From positions 186,001-250,000 of the forward strand of contig NBBA01000012.1 of NCBI GenBank assembly GCA_002794785.1: a stretch of 64,000 nt of DNA, written 5' to 3'. This document shows positions 44,756-56,957 of this stretch, piece after piece. The stretch comes from Coniferiporia sulphurascens (Eukaryota; Basidiomycota; Agaricomycetes; Hymenochaetales; Hymenochaetaceae). The position numbers were made by a program, and so were the translations under genes. The notes under the pieces are model-generated. The model searched no databases. It saw only the letters and a program-made list of their open reading frames with translations, and was not told where the DNA came from. The first letter of the stretch is position 1. Each line of letters starts with the position of its first letter.

Positions 44756-46463
44756 TCCCTCCCTCACCTTCAAGGCCCACGTGGAACATATGCGCTCCAA
44801 AGGCCTCGCCACCCTTGCCACCCTCCGCATTCTCGGCAACACTGAATGTGGAATTTCGGCCCTCCTACTCCACTGACTGTACACCGCCTGTGTCCGCTCC
44901 ATCCTCACATGGGGCGCGCTGGTATGGTATCACAGCCGGCGCCAAAAAACACTAGTAAGCTGCCTGCAGGCTGTGCAAAACACGGCTTGCAGATGGATCC
45001 TCGGCATCTACAAAGGCGCCTCCCCTTCCTCCACAAATTTTCTTTGTTCCCTTCCCCCTCTTTCCTACTACTTTGAATATGCTAAGACCCTTCACTCTCT
45101 GCATCTCTGGCACACCCCGCACTCTGTCGGTAGAAAATGCTATTATAAAACCGTAACTAACTGTCCCTTTTCCACTTCTCTACAGGTCTGGGTCCCTCGG
45201 GTTCAACTGGTCCCTGCATACACTCATCCCCCTTGGACGGACCCTCTGGCATTTACAAATGGAAGAGTCTCATTTGCCACTCCTATCACTCCGGTCAGCG
45301 AGGACACCTGAAAAGAATTCGTGTGTGTGGCCCATGCCCTGAGCACCCTCCATCACCTCCAGGTCTTCACCAATGGCTCGCACATGGGTTCGAAGTCTGG
45401 ATCAGCCATTTGCACGATGACAGGCCTCACCCGCCTCAAGTCCTGCAGGCTAGCCTCACCCTCATGCGCAACAGCTACGGACACATAAATTTTTTCACTC
45501 ACATCCGCACCAAGCTGGGCAGCACACCACCTCCACGACCATTTGCCAGTCGCATCGGACATCTTCTTTCTGTCCAATTCGCTGATGGCTCTACACCTCC
45601 TCCACATGTGGGTGCCAGTTCCAGGCGTGCACCTCCTCCATCAATGGAAGGTGGGGGTCCAGACCCTTTTGGACTCTCACTCGGATCTCTCCGTCCACTT
45701 TGTGTAGTGCCCAGGTCACTCCGACATCCCTGGGAATGAATGGGCAGACCATGAGGCGAAGTTCGCAACAAACCTACCCCTGTCCTCCCTCGCACCCTCC
45801 ACCTCCGCTCTAAAAGAGGCTGCCATTAACACTCTCATGGAGCGCTGGTCCCTCGCACTCGCCCGCCCCCTGGCCTCGACAGCCAATAAATACCTTGCTG
45901 TCAATGGCATCCCCTCCCGCCATCCCTGAAAGCTGCTAATGCAATCAGTCGACCACCCATGCCGGGAGCTGTCCGCAGTCGCCCAGGTCCTATGCTGTGC
46001 CAGTCCCTATGGGGGCTACTGGCTGAGCTTTGACTCAGCCTACCAACACAGACATGGCCTGATCTCGCACTGCAGATGGCACAACCACCCCCCCTGGCCG
46101 GCCCAGTCAACCGCTCATGTACTGGGCAGGTGTTGCACTTTCTGACCCTGGATCCGCAAGGTCTGGCCTCCCCATGACCCACTCCCGACCCACCACACCG
46201 AGTGGGCAGACGAAAACCGTCTCCAGGTTTTGCGCCGCTGGCTGAGGCTGACAGGGCATTTGAACTGCCTCTCCGACCATACCTCCACTGCCATACGCTT
46301 AGCTTTTGCCGCAATGATGCTAGAGGGACACCCGACTGATGAAGATATGGACTTGGACCTCCTCAGGGAACACATGAGTCATATGCTTGGATCCCATTCC
46401 CAGGACCTGGACCCAGCTCTCTTGGAGCTTTCAGGTATGCTTCCCCCCTTTCCCTCTGCTTAA
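44756..46463 (+). pseudogene. LINE ORF2 C-terminal part (L13, family C)
   Basis: RT C-terminal region (HMRSKGLATLATLRILGNT, QNTACRWILGIYKGASP), linker LQVWVPRVQLVPAYTHPP (~45185), RNase H around 45360-45740 in shifting frames (TNGSHMGSKSGSA where D is usual, SNSLMAL, FV then TAG, PGHSDIPGNEWAD), then ELSAVAQVLCCASPYGGYWLSF (~45965), HCRWHNHPPWPAQ and LLELSGMLPPFPSA ending at 46461-46463. A TGA and a TAG codon plus at least two frame changes make it non-functional. Confidence 0.82.
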
Positions 46464-46788
46464 ATGCCTGCCCTTCGGACTCCATTCGTATGTCCCAGCC
46501 GGTGCTCTCACCCTCCCTTTCCTATTCTAAGCTACCCCATTTTACCTGATGTCGTCCATTGGGCTCTGCCATAGTGATACATATTCCTCCCTCTTTCCCT
46601 CTCTTTTTACTAATAGGGGCCCTTCCCACCTTGGCACCCTTCAGGGAGCAGGGCCCCCGCCCAGTTTTGTGCGTTGTGTGATGATGGGCGCCTCTGTTGT
46701 TATGTAGTTAGGGCCCCCCCTTTGGGGGGGGCAGCTTGTAATTATGTAATACTGCAGGAATAATAATTTAAAAAAAAAAAAAAAAAAA
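44756..46788 (+). mobile_element. L13: 5'-truncated family-C LINE with 13-bp TSD
   Basis: It begins within the RT C-terminal region and ends with a G/C hairpin (near 46712-46731) and a ~20-nt A tail at 46788. Flanks GGCCGTGTCTGTG (44743-44755) and GGCCATGTCTGTG (46789-46801) differ at one CpG-type position. It is a textbook target-primed insertion. Confidence 0.92.
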
Positions 46789-48033
46789 GGCCATGTCTGT
46801 GCTAGTAGGCCAATGTGAAGCTCAGCCAGTAACCCCCATAGGGACCGGCACGGCAGAGGACCTGTGCCACTGCAGTGAGCTCTGAGTGGGGGTGGTCGAC
46901 TGAGATGGTGAGGAGTTTTCTCAGTCGCCGAGTGGGGGGCCCTGTTACTGCCAGGTATTTGTCGGCGGTGGAGGCCAGGGGGTGGGTCAACTGAAGGGAC
47001 CAGCGTTCACTGAGCATGTGGGTGGCTACTTCCTTCAGAGCGGGATAGAGGGGGCAAGGGTGGCTGGGGGAAGCTCGGTTGCTAACTTCGCCTCGGAGTC
47101 GGCCCATTCGTTCCCAGGGATGTCCCCGTGGCCCAGGCACCATCGGAAATGAATGGTCAAGTTCGGAAATGAGTCGAGAAGGGTCTCGACCCCTGCCTTC
47201 CAAAGGGGGAGGAGCTGGGCCCCCAAAGCGGAGGACCAGGTGCGGAAAAGGCCTAGTGCTGTCAGAGAGTCTGAGAGGAAGAAGATCTCCTGGACGTCTG
47301 GCAGCAAGTGGTGGAGGTGTTGTGTGGCCCAGCCTGGGGCAGTTGCCAGTGAGAAGATTTCGGCATCTGTTGCTGTGGTGCAAGTGGGTGAGGCGAGCTT
47401 GAGAGAGCTGACATGAAGCTCTCCCTTCATGCTGCAGATGGCTGATCCTGAGGCGTTTCCGATGCGAGATCCATCGGTGAACACCTGCAGGGAGGAATCG
47501 GTACAGCAAGTCCTAGCTTGTGCGACGTAGTTGTCGCGCATGTTTGTGGAGACTGGCTGTCTGGGGACTGTAAAGACGATTCAGCCTTGACTGAAGGCAA
47601 GGGGGTCCGTCCAGGGGGGGTGCATGTACACTGGGATCTGTTGGACTTGTGGGACGCGGACCTGCAACAAAAGTGAAAAGGGGGTGTTAGCATTGGGATT
47701 GAACTTTTTCTGCCCTATGCAGTGGGGGGTGCGCCATAGGCGCAAGGCATGTGTGGTCTTTAAATATTCAAAATAAGCGAAGAAGGGGGGGGTGGAACAA
47801 AGGAAATTTGTAGAGTAAGGAGACATGCCCTTGTAGACGCCTAATATCCAGCAGCACGCTGTGTTCTGCATGGCCTGTAGTCGGTTTACTAGGGTTTTTT
47901 GTCGACATCCATGGTACCACACTGGTGCGCCCCATGCTAGGACGGTACACACACAGGCAGTATAGAGTCGGTGGAGGTGGATGGCTGATAGTCCTCTCTC
48001 GGTGTTGCTGAGGATTCGGAGGGCTGCCAGTGT
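46789..48033 (-). mobile_element. L12, part 2: family-B LINE RNase H and RT C-terminus
   Basis: Minus-strand continuation: Cys/His region, RNase H (VFTDGSRIGNASGSA ~47480, ATDAEIFSL, IFFLSDSLTAL, WCLGHGDIPGNEWAD) and RT C-terminus up to 48020. It ends with GGGCTGCCAGTGT (48021-48033), which is repeated at 63658-63670 where the copy resumes. Frame changes occur near 47040 and 47580. Confidence 0.87.
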
Positions 48034-48134
48034 CATCCTTCTTGACCAGTAACCACCACCATCAACTAGTGCAGGCAGCTAAAACTCCCCTATGTCAAAC
48101 CCTAGTGACTACTGGAATGCTCTTTGTTGAACTC
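48034..48134 (+). mobile_element. L14, 5' end: leader and first ORF1 codons
   Basis: Starts CATCCTTCTTGACCAG. The ATG at 48092 begins MSNPSDYWNAL, then a TGA, then the T run of L15. The matching 3' end with tail is at 63657, 15.5 kb away, identified by the shared TSD. Most of ORF1, the endonuclease and the N-terminal RT of this copy are absent. Confidence 0.85.
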
Positions 48135-50002
48135 TTTTTTTATTATTATTCCTGCAGTATTACATAATTACAAGCTGCCCCCCCGGGGGGGCCCTAACTA
48201 CATAACAATGGAGGCACCTGTCATTGCACATCACACAAAACTGGGCAGGGGTTCTGCTCCCCAAAGGGTGCCGAAGTGTGAAGAGCCCCTATTTAGTAAG
48301 AAGAAACACAAGAGGGAGGAATACATATCACTACGAACTAGCCAAACGGATGAGGGCAGGCAAAGTAAGAAGCTTAGAAATGATAGGGGAGTGGCGAGAG
48401 CGCCGGCCGAGACATATCCAGGGGAATTCGAAAGGCAGGCTTCAAGAGGAAGGGAAAGGAGGAGTCGTACCTGATAGCTCCAAAAGGGCCAGGTCCGAGT
48501 CCTGGGTTCTGGGTCCGAGCATACAATGCATATATTCCTGTAGGAGGTCCAGGTCCATGTCTTCATCAGTGGGGTGACCGTCCAGATCCATCACGGCAAA
48601 TGACAGCCTGATGGCACCTGCGGTGCGGTCAGAGAGGCGGTTTAGGTGCCCTGTTAGCTTAAGCCAGCAGCGCAAAACCAGGAGGCGGCATTCGTCAGCC
48701 CACTCTGAGTGGTGGACTGGGAGAGGGTCCCGAGGTGGCCATACATTCGTATCCACAAGTGGAAAGTGCTGCAGCCACTGAGGATGTGGGTGGTCGACTG
48801 CGCGGGCCAAGGGGGGTGGTTGTGCCACCGACAGTGCGAGATCAGGCCATGTCTGTGCCAGTAGGATGAGTCTAAGCTCAACCAGTAGCCCCTGTAGGGA
48901 CCAGCATGGCAGAGGACTTGAGCTACTGCAGATAGCTCACTACAGGGGTGGTCGACTGAGTGCATGAGTAGCTTACGGGTCATCGGGATGGGAGGCCATG
49001 AACTGCTAAGTATTTGTTGGCAGTTGAGGTGAGGGGGTGGGCGAGCGAGAGCGTCCACTGGTCCATGAGGGTGCAGACGGCGACTTCTTTTAGCACAGAG
49101 GTGGAGGGCTTTAAGTCGGATGGGGGGAGCTCAGTCACCATTTTCGCTTCCGTGTCAGCCCATTCATTACCAGGGATGTCCGAGTGGCCGGGACACCACA
49201 CAAAGTGAACGGTGAGCTGGGGGTATGAGTCTAGCAGAGTCTCCACACCTGCCTTCCAGATGTGGAGGAGGTGGGCGCCTGGGGCGGCGGCCCATGTGTG
49301 GAAGAGGTGTAGTGTGGTCAGTGAATCAGACAGGAAGAAAATGTCTGATGCAATGCGCAGTTGTGCCGGGAGGTGGTGCACAACCCAGCCTGGGGCTGTG
49401 GCGAGGGAAAATTCCTCGGCATCCGTGGTGGTGGCGCAGGTGGGGGACTCCAGTCGATGTGACGGAGGCGGATAGGGCCTAGCATTGCACAAATGGCGGA
49501 ACCTGATTTGTCATCGATGCGTGATCCATCTGTGAATACTTGGATGTGGGGGGTGGAGCCTAAGGCTCAGGCAGTGCACATGAATTGTTTACGGGTGTCG
49601 GCACTGACTGGGGTGACAGGGGTGGTGAAATGGACTCAGCCATTGGTGAAGGCCAGGGGGTCCGTCCATGGGGGATGCATGTATGCAGGGACTTGTTGAA
49701 CCCGGGGGCTCAGACCTGCAGAGAAAGGGAAAAAGGTCTGTTAGCTATGTTTTTAAATAGTTTATGGCCAATAGAGTGGGGGGTGTGCCAAAGGCGCAGA
49801 GAATGGGTAGTCTTTATATATTCAAAATAGAAAGAGAGAGGGGGAACAGAGCAAAGAAAATTAGTGGATTGGGGGGAGGCGCCCTTAAAGATGCCCAGGA
49901 TCCACCAGCAGGCTGTGTTTTGTACTGCCTGGAGGCGGTTTACCAATGTTTTCTGGTGGCGGCCATGGTACCAGACTGGTGCTCCCCAGGAGAGGACAGA
50001 GC
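48135..50002 (-). mobile_element. L15, part 1: family-A LINE, tail to RT C-terminus
   Basis: TTATTATT-type tail, G/C hairpin (48177-48190), 3' UTR, ORF2 stop at 48442-48444. The frame 48980-49492 holds RNase H motifs AEEFSL, IFFLSDSLTTL and WCPGHSDIPGNEWADTE. TGA replaces arginine at 49710-49712 (complement). It ends at the L16 target AGGAGAGGACAGAGC (49988-50002) and resumes at 50719. Confidence 0.86.
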
Positions 50003-50676
50003 CACCCCCCCTGGCCCGCACAGTTGACCGCCCACATCCTCAGCGGCTGTAGTACCTTCCATCCGTGGATACGACACGTGTGGCCACCTCGGGACCCTCT
50101 CCCAGTCCACCACTCAGAGTGAGCTGATGAAAACCGCCTCCGGTTCTGCGCCATTGGCTAAAGCTGACAGGGCACCTCAACCGCCTTTCTGACCGCACCG
50201 CAGGTGCCATACGGCTGGCCTTTGCCGCAATGGACCTCGACGGGCACCCAACCGACGAGGATATGGACTTGGACCTCCTATGGGAATACATGCATCGTAT
50301 GCTTGGACCTCGAACACAGGACTCGGACCCAGCCCTTTTGGAGCTATCAGGTATGCTCCCTCCCTTCCCACCCGAGTAAAAGCCTGCCCTTCGGAATCCC
50401 ACATGATATGTCCCAGCCGGCACCCTTGCCCTCCCTTTCCATTTCTAAGCTTCTTACTTTAACCTGCCCTCACCCACATGGTTTATTTGTAGTGATATGT
50501 ATCCCTCCGTCTCAAGTGTTTTCTTACTAAATAGGGGCTCTTCACACCTCAGCTCCCCTAGGGGAGCAGAGCCCCTGCCCAGTTTTGTGCAATGCGCAAT
50601 GACGGGCGCCTCCATTGTTATGTAGTTAGGGCCCCCCCTTCGGGGGGGGCAGCTTGTAATTATGTAATACTGACAG

Positions 50677-50718
<42 letters not shown>
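50003..50718 (+). mobile_element. L16: 716-bp 5'-truncated LINE with (AAT)n tail
   Basis: Encodes the last ~125 codons of ORF2 (HPPWPAQLTAHIL-like region to LLELSGMLPPFPPE, stop 50377-50379), the 3' UTR with hairpin (50631-50649), and a tail of about twelve AAT units plus five A (50682-50718). The flanks (A)GGAGAGGACAGAGC at 49988-50002 and 50718-50732 are a 14-15 bp TSD. Confidence 0.9.
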
Positions 50719-51902
50719 GGAGAGGACAGAGCGGACACAGGAGGTATAGAGGCGGCAAAGGAGGAGGGCCGAGATCCCGTGCTGGGTGTTGCCCAAGATG
50801 TGGAGGGTGGCGAGTGTTGAGAGCCCCTTGGAGCGCATGCACTCAACATGGGGCTTGAAGGAGAGGCCCAGATCCCACCATATCCCCAACCACTGAAGTG
50901 GGATTGAGGGGTGGATCAGGGTGTTCGGGTCGACCTGTACACTGGTGGTGTCCCAGCCATCATAGCCAGTGTGTCGCCACAGAGGGTGGAAATGGAGGCA
51001 CTCTGTCTTGGCAGCCTCGATGTTGAGACCAACGGTGCCAAAGAGGGTGTTGAGTTGTTGGTAGGTGCAGGCAAGGGTGCAGCAGTTGGATGCCACTGAG
51101 GGACCTACACAGATTAGTAGATGGTTGTCAACATATGCCAGGACGGTGGTGCCAGCTTGGTGAAAGCGCAGGAGGACCACTCCTGCAAATATGGTTGACA
51201 GGATGGGGGAGACTGGCGATCCTTGGGGGGTGCCAAGATCAGGTTTTGGGGCAGTGGGGAGGGTAGTGCCGTCAAAAGCCACGGCAACCTGCCGGTCCGT
51301 CATGAAAGACAAGCACCAGTTGGCCATGTCGGGGGCGCAACTGAGGTCTAACAGTTGTTGGTGTAGGAGTTGGGGATGTACTGAGTCAAAGAAGCCCTAA
51401 ATGTCGACCACGAGGACCAAGCAGACAAGGCCCTCCAAGTGGGCACATTCCGCAATCTGTAAGAGGTGTTGGGCAGTGTCATAGACCAAATGGCCCTGAT
51501 GCCCCCCATATTGGTTAGGTGGCAGCCAGTCCCGCATGTTCGCAAGGTACTGGAGCTGGTTAGCTATGATCTTTTTGAGGAGTTTCCCGAGGGTCTCCTC
51601 AAGGGTTATGGGCCGGTATGAGTGCGGCAAGAAGGGGTCTTTCTTGTTAGGCTTCCAGAGCACCACCACCTTTGCCACCCGCCAGCACTCAGGGTGGTGC
51701 CGCCTTGGCACAGACAGTGTTGAAAAGTGAGAGAATCTCATCGGGGTAGGCATCGACCACCCATTTCAGGGGTCGGTAGCCTATTCCCAAGAGGCCTGGA
51801 GCCGACAAGTTAGAGGTGTCGGACAGTGCCCCTGTGAGCTCTGAAAGGAGTATGGGCGGGGCAGCTGGGTGGGGTGGTGGTGGCGGGGTGTTGGCCACTA
51901 CC
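50719..51902 (-). mobile_element. L15, part 2: RT domain
   Basis: Continuation with RT motifs GTPQGSPVSPILSTIFAG (~51220), YVDNHLLICVG (second D replaced by N at 51124-51126), WLPPNQYGG and NKKDPFLPHSYRPITLEE (~51640). It ends at about 51902 in the endonuclease-RT linker, so L15 is 5' truncated. Confidence 0.84.
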
Positions 51903-51908
51903 AGGGTA

Positions 51909-52628
51909 TCAGTCTCAACATTGAGGTGGCCAAGACAGAGTGCCTCCACTTTCACCCCCCTCAGCGACGCACTGGCTATCACGGCTGGGACACGGCTGGG
52001 GTTCAGGTCGACCCGACACCCTGATCCGCCCCTCAATCCCACTTCAGTGGCTGGGGATATGGTGGGACCCGGGCCTCTCCTTTAAGCCCCACATCGAGTG
52101 TATGCGCTCCAAGGGGCTATCCACTCTCGCAGCCCTCCGCATCCTGGGCAACACCCAATGCGGAATCTCAGCCCTCCTCCTCCACCGCCTCTATACCTCC
52201 TGCATACACTCCGTCCTTTCATGGGGAGCCCCCATCTGATACCATGGCCGCCGCCAAAAAACCCTGGTAAACTGCCTCCAGACTGTACAAAATATGGCCT
52301 GCCGGTGGATTCTGGGTGTCTTTAAAGGTGCCTCCCCCCATTCCACTAATTTTCTTTGCTCAGTTCCCCCTCTTTCTTTCTATTTCGAATATATAAAGAC
52401 TACCCATTCCCTGCGCCTCTGGCGCACCCCCCACTCTATTGGCCGAAAACTTTTTAAAAACATAGCTAATAGACCTTTTTCCCTTTCTCTGCAGGTCTGA
52501 GCCCCCAAGGTTCAACAAGTCCCTGCATACATGCACCCCCCATGGACAGATCCTCTGGCCTTCACTCAAGGCCGGGTCAGTTTCACCACCCCCATCACCC
52601 CAGTTAGCGCCGACATGCGAAAGTCATT
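51909..52628 (+). mobile_element. L14, second piece: RT C-terminus to RNase H start
   Basis: Homology starts at ISLNIEVAKTECLHFH (~51909), passes WLGIWWDPGLSF and FLCSVPPLSFYFEYIKT, a TGA at 52498-52500 in place of CGA, and the linker to RNase H. It ends at the L17 TSD CGAAAGTCATT (52618-52628). About 4 kb of L14 between 48134 and here is missing. Confidence 0.84.
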
Positions 52629-52952
52629 CTTTTTTTATTTATTATTATTATTATTATTATTCCTGCAGTATTACATAATTACAAGCTGCCCCCCCAAAGG
52701 GGGGCCCTAACTACATAACAACAGAGGCGCCCATCATCACACAATGCACAAAACTGGGCAGGGGCCCTGCTCCCCAAAGGGTGCCAGAGTGGGAAGGGCC
52801 CCTATTAGTAAGGTAAACGCAGAAGGAGGGAGGAATACATATCACTACAGCCAAGCCAAACGGATGACATCAGGCAAAAGGGGGTAGCTTAGAATTGGAA
52901 AGGGAGGGCGAGAGCACCGGCCGGGACATACGCGGGAGAGTCCGAAAGGCAG

Positions 52953-55900
52953 TCATAGATCAGAGGAAAAGGGGGGAAGCGCACCTGAAAGCTCCAAGAG
53001 AGCCGGGTCCGGGTCCTGGGTGCAGGGTCCAAGCATACAACTCATGTATTCCCGAAGGAGGTCCAGGTCCATATCTTTGTCGGTCGGGTGACCATCCAGC
53101 TCCATCAAGGCGAAGGCCAAGCAGATGGCTGCGGAGGTGCAGTCAGAGAGGCGGTTAAGGTGCCCCATTAGCTTAAGCCAGTGGCGCAGAACCTGGAGAC
53201 AGTTCTTGTCAGCCCACTCGGTGTGGTGGGTCGGGAGAGGATCACAGGGGGGCCAGACCTTGCGGATCCAAGGACGGAATGTGAGGCACCCACCTAAGAC
53301 ATGGGCAGTCGACTGGGCCGGCCAGGGAGGGTGGTTGTGCCATCTGCAATGTGAGATCAAGCCATGTCTATGCCAGTAGACTGAGTCAAAGCTCAGCCAG
53401 TAGCCCCCATAGGGACCGGCACGACAGAGAACCTGGGCGACTGCGGACAGTTCGTGGCGAGGGTGGTCCACCGATTGTGTGAGTAGTTTTCGGGGGCGGC
53501 GGGAGGGGACCCCATTGACAGCTAAGTATTTGTCTGTTGTTGAGGCGAGTGGGCGGGTGAGTGAGAGGGACCAGCACTCCATTAACATGGTGACTGCGGC
53601 CTCTTTCAGTGCGGAGGTGGAGGGCGCAAGTGGAGACAGGGGTAGGTTCATTGCGAACTTTGCCTCGTGGTCTGCCCATTCATTCCTGGGGATGTCAGAG
53701 TGACCTGGGCACCATACGAAATGAATGGAAAGATCTGGGTATGAGTCCAATAGAGTCTGGACCCCTGCCTTCCATTGGTGAAGGAGATGTGTGCCTGGAA
53801 CTGGCGCCTATGTGTGGATCAGGTGGAGTGCCATCAGTGAATCTGACAGAAAGAAAATGTCAGATGCAACAGGCAGGTGCTCCCGGAGATGGTGTGCAGC
53901 CCAGCTTGGAGCGGAGGTGAGGGAGAAAATCTCCGCATCCGTTGCCATTGCGCAGGTAGGGGAGGCCAGCCGACGAGCTTTTAGGCGGGTGAGGCCCTTC
54001 ATGGCGCAGACAGCTGAACCAGATTTGGCACCGATGCGTGAGCCATTGGTGAAAACCTGGAGATGGGGAAGGGTGCTCAGGGAGCTCACAGCGCCCACAA
54101 ATTCCTTGTGGGTGTCCTTGCTGACTGGAGTGATAGGAGTGGTGAACGATACTTGTCCATTTGTAAATGCCAGAGGATCCGTCCAGGGGGGATGAGTGTA
54201 TGCAGGGACCAGCTGAACCCAAGGGACCTGAACCTGCAGAGAAGTGGAAAAGGGGCGGTTAGTTATGGTTTGGTAATATCGCTTTCTACCGACGGAGTGC
54301 GGGGTGCGCCAGAGGCGCAGAGAATGGAGGGTCTTAGCATATTCTAAATAATATGAAAGAGGGGGGAGGGAACAAAGAAAATTTGTGGAGAAAGGGGAGG
54401 CACCTTTGTAGATGCCCAGAATCCATCTGCAAGCGGTGTTTTGTACTGCCTGTAGACAGCTTACTAGTGTTTTCTGGCATCGGCTGTGGTACCACACTGG
54501 GGCGCCCCATGTTAAGATGGAGCGGACCCAGGCGGTGTATAGTTGATGGAGGAGGAGGGCCGAGATTCCGCATTCGGTGTTGCCGAGGATGCGGAGGGTG
54601 GCAAGCGTGGAGAGGCCCTTAGAGCGCATGCGCTCGATGTGTGCCTTGAAGGTGAGGGCGGGGTCCCACCATATTCCCAGCCAATGTAGTGGGATAGAGG
54701 GTCAGATGATCGTGGGGGGGCAACCCACACTCCGGCGGTGTCCCAGTCAGTGTAGGCGGCTGAGCATCATCGGGCGGGTGGAAGTGGAGGCACTCCATTT
54801 TAGCTGCTTTGATGTTGAGACTGATGGTGCTGAAGTGGGCATTGAGTTGGTGGTAGGCATTAGACAGTTGCTGGCAGTTGGATGCCACACTGGGTCCGAC
54901 GCACACAAGGAGGTGGTTGTCAACATATGTGAGGGCCATGGTGCCGGTTTGGTGAAATTTCTGGAGGACCATGCCTGTGAATATAGTCGAGAGGATCGGG
55001 GATACCAGCGACCCTTGGGGGGTGCCGAGGTCGGGTTTCTGGGTGGTTGGAAGGGTGGTGCCATTGAAAGCAATAGCCACCTGCTGATCTGTCATAAAGG
55101 ACAAACACCAGTCTGCCATGTCGGGCGGGCAGCAGAGGTCCAATAGTTGCCGGTGAAGGAGTTGCGGGTGTACTGAGTCGAAGAAGCCTTGTATGTCAAC
55201 TGCTAGGACTGAACATACTTGGCCCTTGGCGTGGGCACACTCCGCAATCTGTAGGAGGTGTTGGGCAGCGTCATAGACGGAGTGTCCCTGATGCCCCCCC
55301 ATATTGGTTAGGTGGCAGCCAATTTCTCGTGTTAGTGAGGAACTGGAGCCGGTTAGCTATGATTTTCTCCAGGAGTTTCCCTAAGGTCTCCTCTAGGGTA
55401 ATGGGCCAATATGAGCATGGCGAAAAGGGGTCCTTCTTGTTTGGCTTCCAGAGCATCACCACTTTTGCTGCCCGCCAGCACTTGGGGTGGTGCCCCATGC
55501 GCAGGCAGTCGTTGAAAAGGGTGAGGATCTCTTTGGGGTAAGTGTCTACTACCCATTTGAGCAGGCGGTATCTGATCCCTGAGAGGCCCAGAGCTGACAA
55601 GTTGGAGGTGTCAGACAGTGCCCCGTAAGCTCCATGAGGAGGATGGGCAGGGCAGCTGGTTGGGGAGGGGGGGCGGTGTGTCGGCCGCTTGTTGGGGTGG
55701 TGGGGGTGCAAAGAAAGTTGTGCAGAAAAGCTCACCTTTCTTGTCGTCTGATTGAGTGAAGGAGCCGTTGCGCTGCTTGAGCGAGGGGATTGGTGTAGGG
55801 CGGTTGCCGAGGCCTCGTTTGGCCCAGCTCCAGATGTTGGAGGTGTCTGCTTGGTCTGCCTGCTCAGCATAAAAATTATGTTTTGCCACCTGGATGCCCC

Positions 55901-56957
55901 GCTTGAAGGCATGATGGGCTGCTGACCGCTGAAGGGAGGTGGGGGCCGCTGAGATCGCCTGGAGGAGCAATTTACAGGTCGGGGTCCACCAGGGGACCTC
56001 GGTTTTTGACGGCTTGCTGATTTTGGTGAAGGGGGTGAGGGCGGCAGTCATGGAGTCGACTATGGCCTGCACTTTGATATCGAGGGTGAGGGTGTTGTCT
56101 GCCTGTAGTAGGAAGGCAGCTTCGAGTAGTGGGAAGGCGATGTCGGTCCATTCTTCCTTGTCTGCCAGTGTGAGCCGGCAGGTTCTGATAGTGGGAGGTG
56201 GGGGCTGGGATGGCAGGGACCAATGTAGAATGGCGTGGTCGGACAGGGTGGAGGTGGTTGACATGCCTGAATCTAAGATTAGGTCCGGGTTTATCGCAGG
56301 GGGGGACCAGATCATGTCAATTGGACACTGCTGATGGTTGTTGACCAGCATAGAGTCAGAATCTGGTAGGTGGGCTGGCGCAAGGCCATGCTCTCTGAAG
56401 AAGTCATTGAGAGGTTGAGCTCTCAAGTCCTCCTGCCGTGAGGCGAGGAGTTCGGACCACGAGTGGTGGCGACAATTAAAGTTGCCTGCCACAAGTAGAG
56501 TGGAGGCCATAGCCGGTGGGATTGTGAAGAGAAAGGACTCACCGGGGTAGAGGGGGGTGGTGGTGGTGCGGTCTGGCGCATGCATACTGTAATAGTTGCA
56601 GAGGCGGATCGTCAGTTGGGATCGGATTTCAATGGTGAGGACGTTGGTGCTGGAGGATGCAGCGCCTAGGACTGACCAAGCGGTTGGTGGAATGGCCCTG
56701 GATACGTACATAACAACCCATGGCCGGGTGGCTGGGGGAAGAACAGCTGTGTATCCTGGGAGGGATGGGACATTGAGTACCGGCATACCAGTGGGGTCGG
56801 TGAGTGAGGGTTGGAGGCCTATTTGGTACCAGGGTGGTTCCTGGATCAAAATGATGGATGGTGGGGATGGGTCAGTGGTAAGGATCGGAATAAGGGAATG
56901 GACCGTGGCTAGGGAGCGGGCGGCATTCCACTGAAGAATAGAGATGTCTCTATTCAT
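52953..56957 (-). pseudogene. LINE ORF2 (L17, family C)
   Basis: Start 56957 in the ATGA overlap. A 448-codon open frame (56957-55611) covers the endonuclease: ILQWNAARSLA, IILIQEPPW, YYSMHAPDR, VAGNFNCRHHSW (GDFN reads GNFN), CPIDMIWSPP, SDHAILHWS, then the linker. After a frame change near 55620: RT NKKDPFSPCSYWPITLEE (~55440), VDIQGFFDSVHP (~55200), GTPQGSLVSPILSTIFTG (~55020), YVDNHLLVCVG (D to N at 54916-54918). RNase H: VFTNGSRIGAKSGSA (D to N, ~54050), DAEIFSL, IFFLSDSLMAL, then WCPGHSDIPRNEWAD (~53710). C-terminal HCRWHNHPPWPAQSTAHVLGG; stop 52953-52955. A few frame shifts and several lost acidic residues. Confidence 0.86.

Noticed and set aside
50682..50718. Stand-alone AAT microsatellite
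   Set aside because: It is the 3' tail of L16, as shown by the upstream 3' UTR and the TSD on both sides.
50690..51327. Leu/Ile-repeat membrane protein
   Set aside because: The repeats are the AAT tail of L16 read on the other strand and fused by chance to L15 RT codons.
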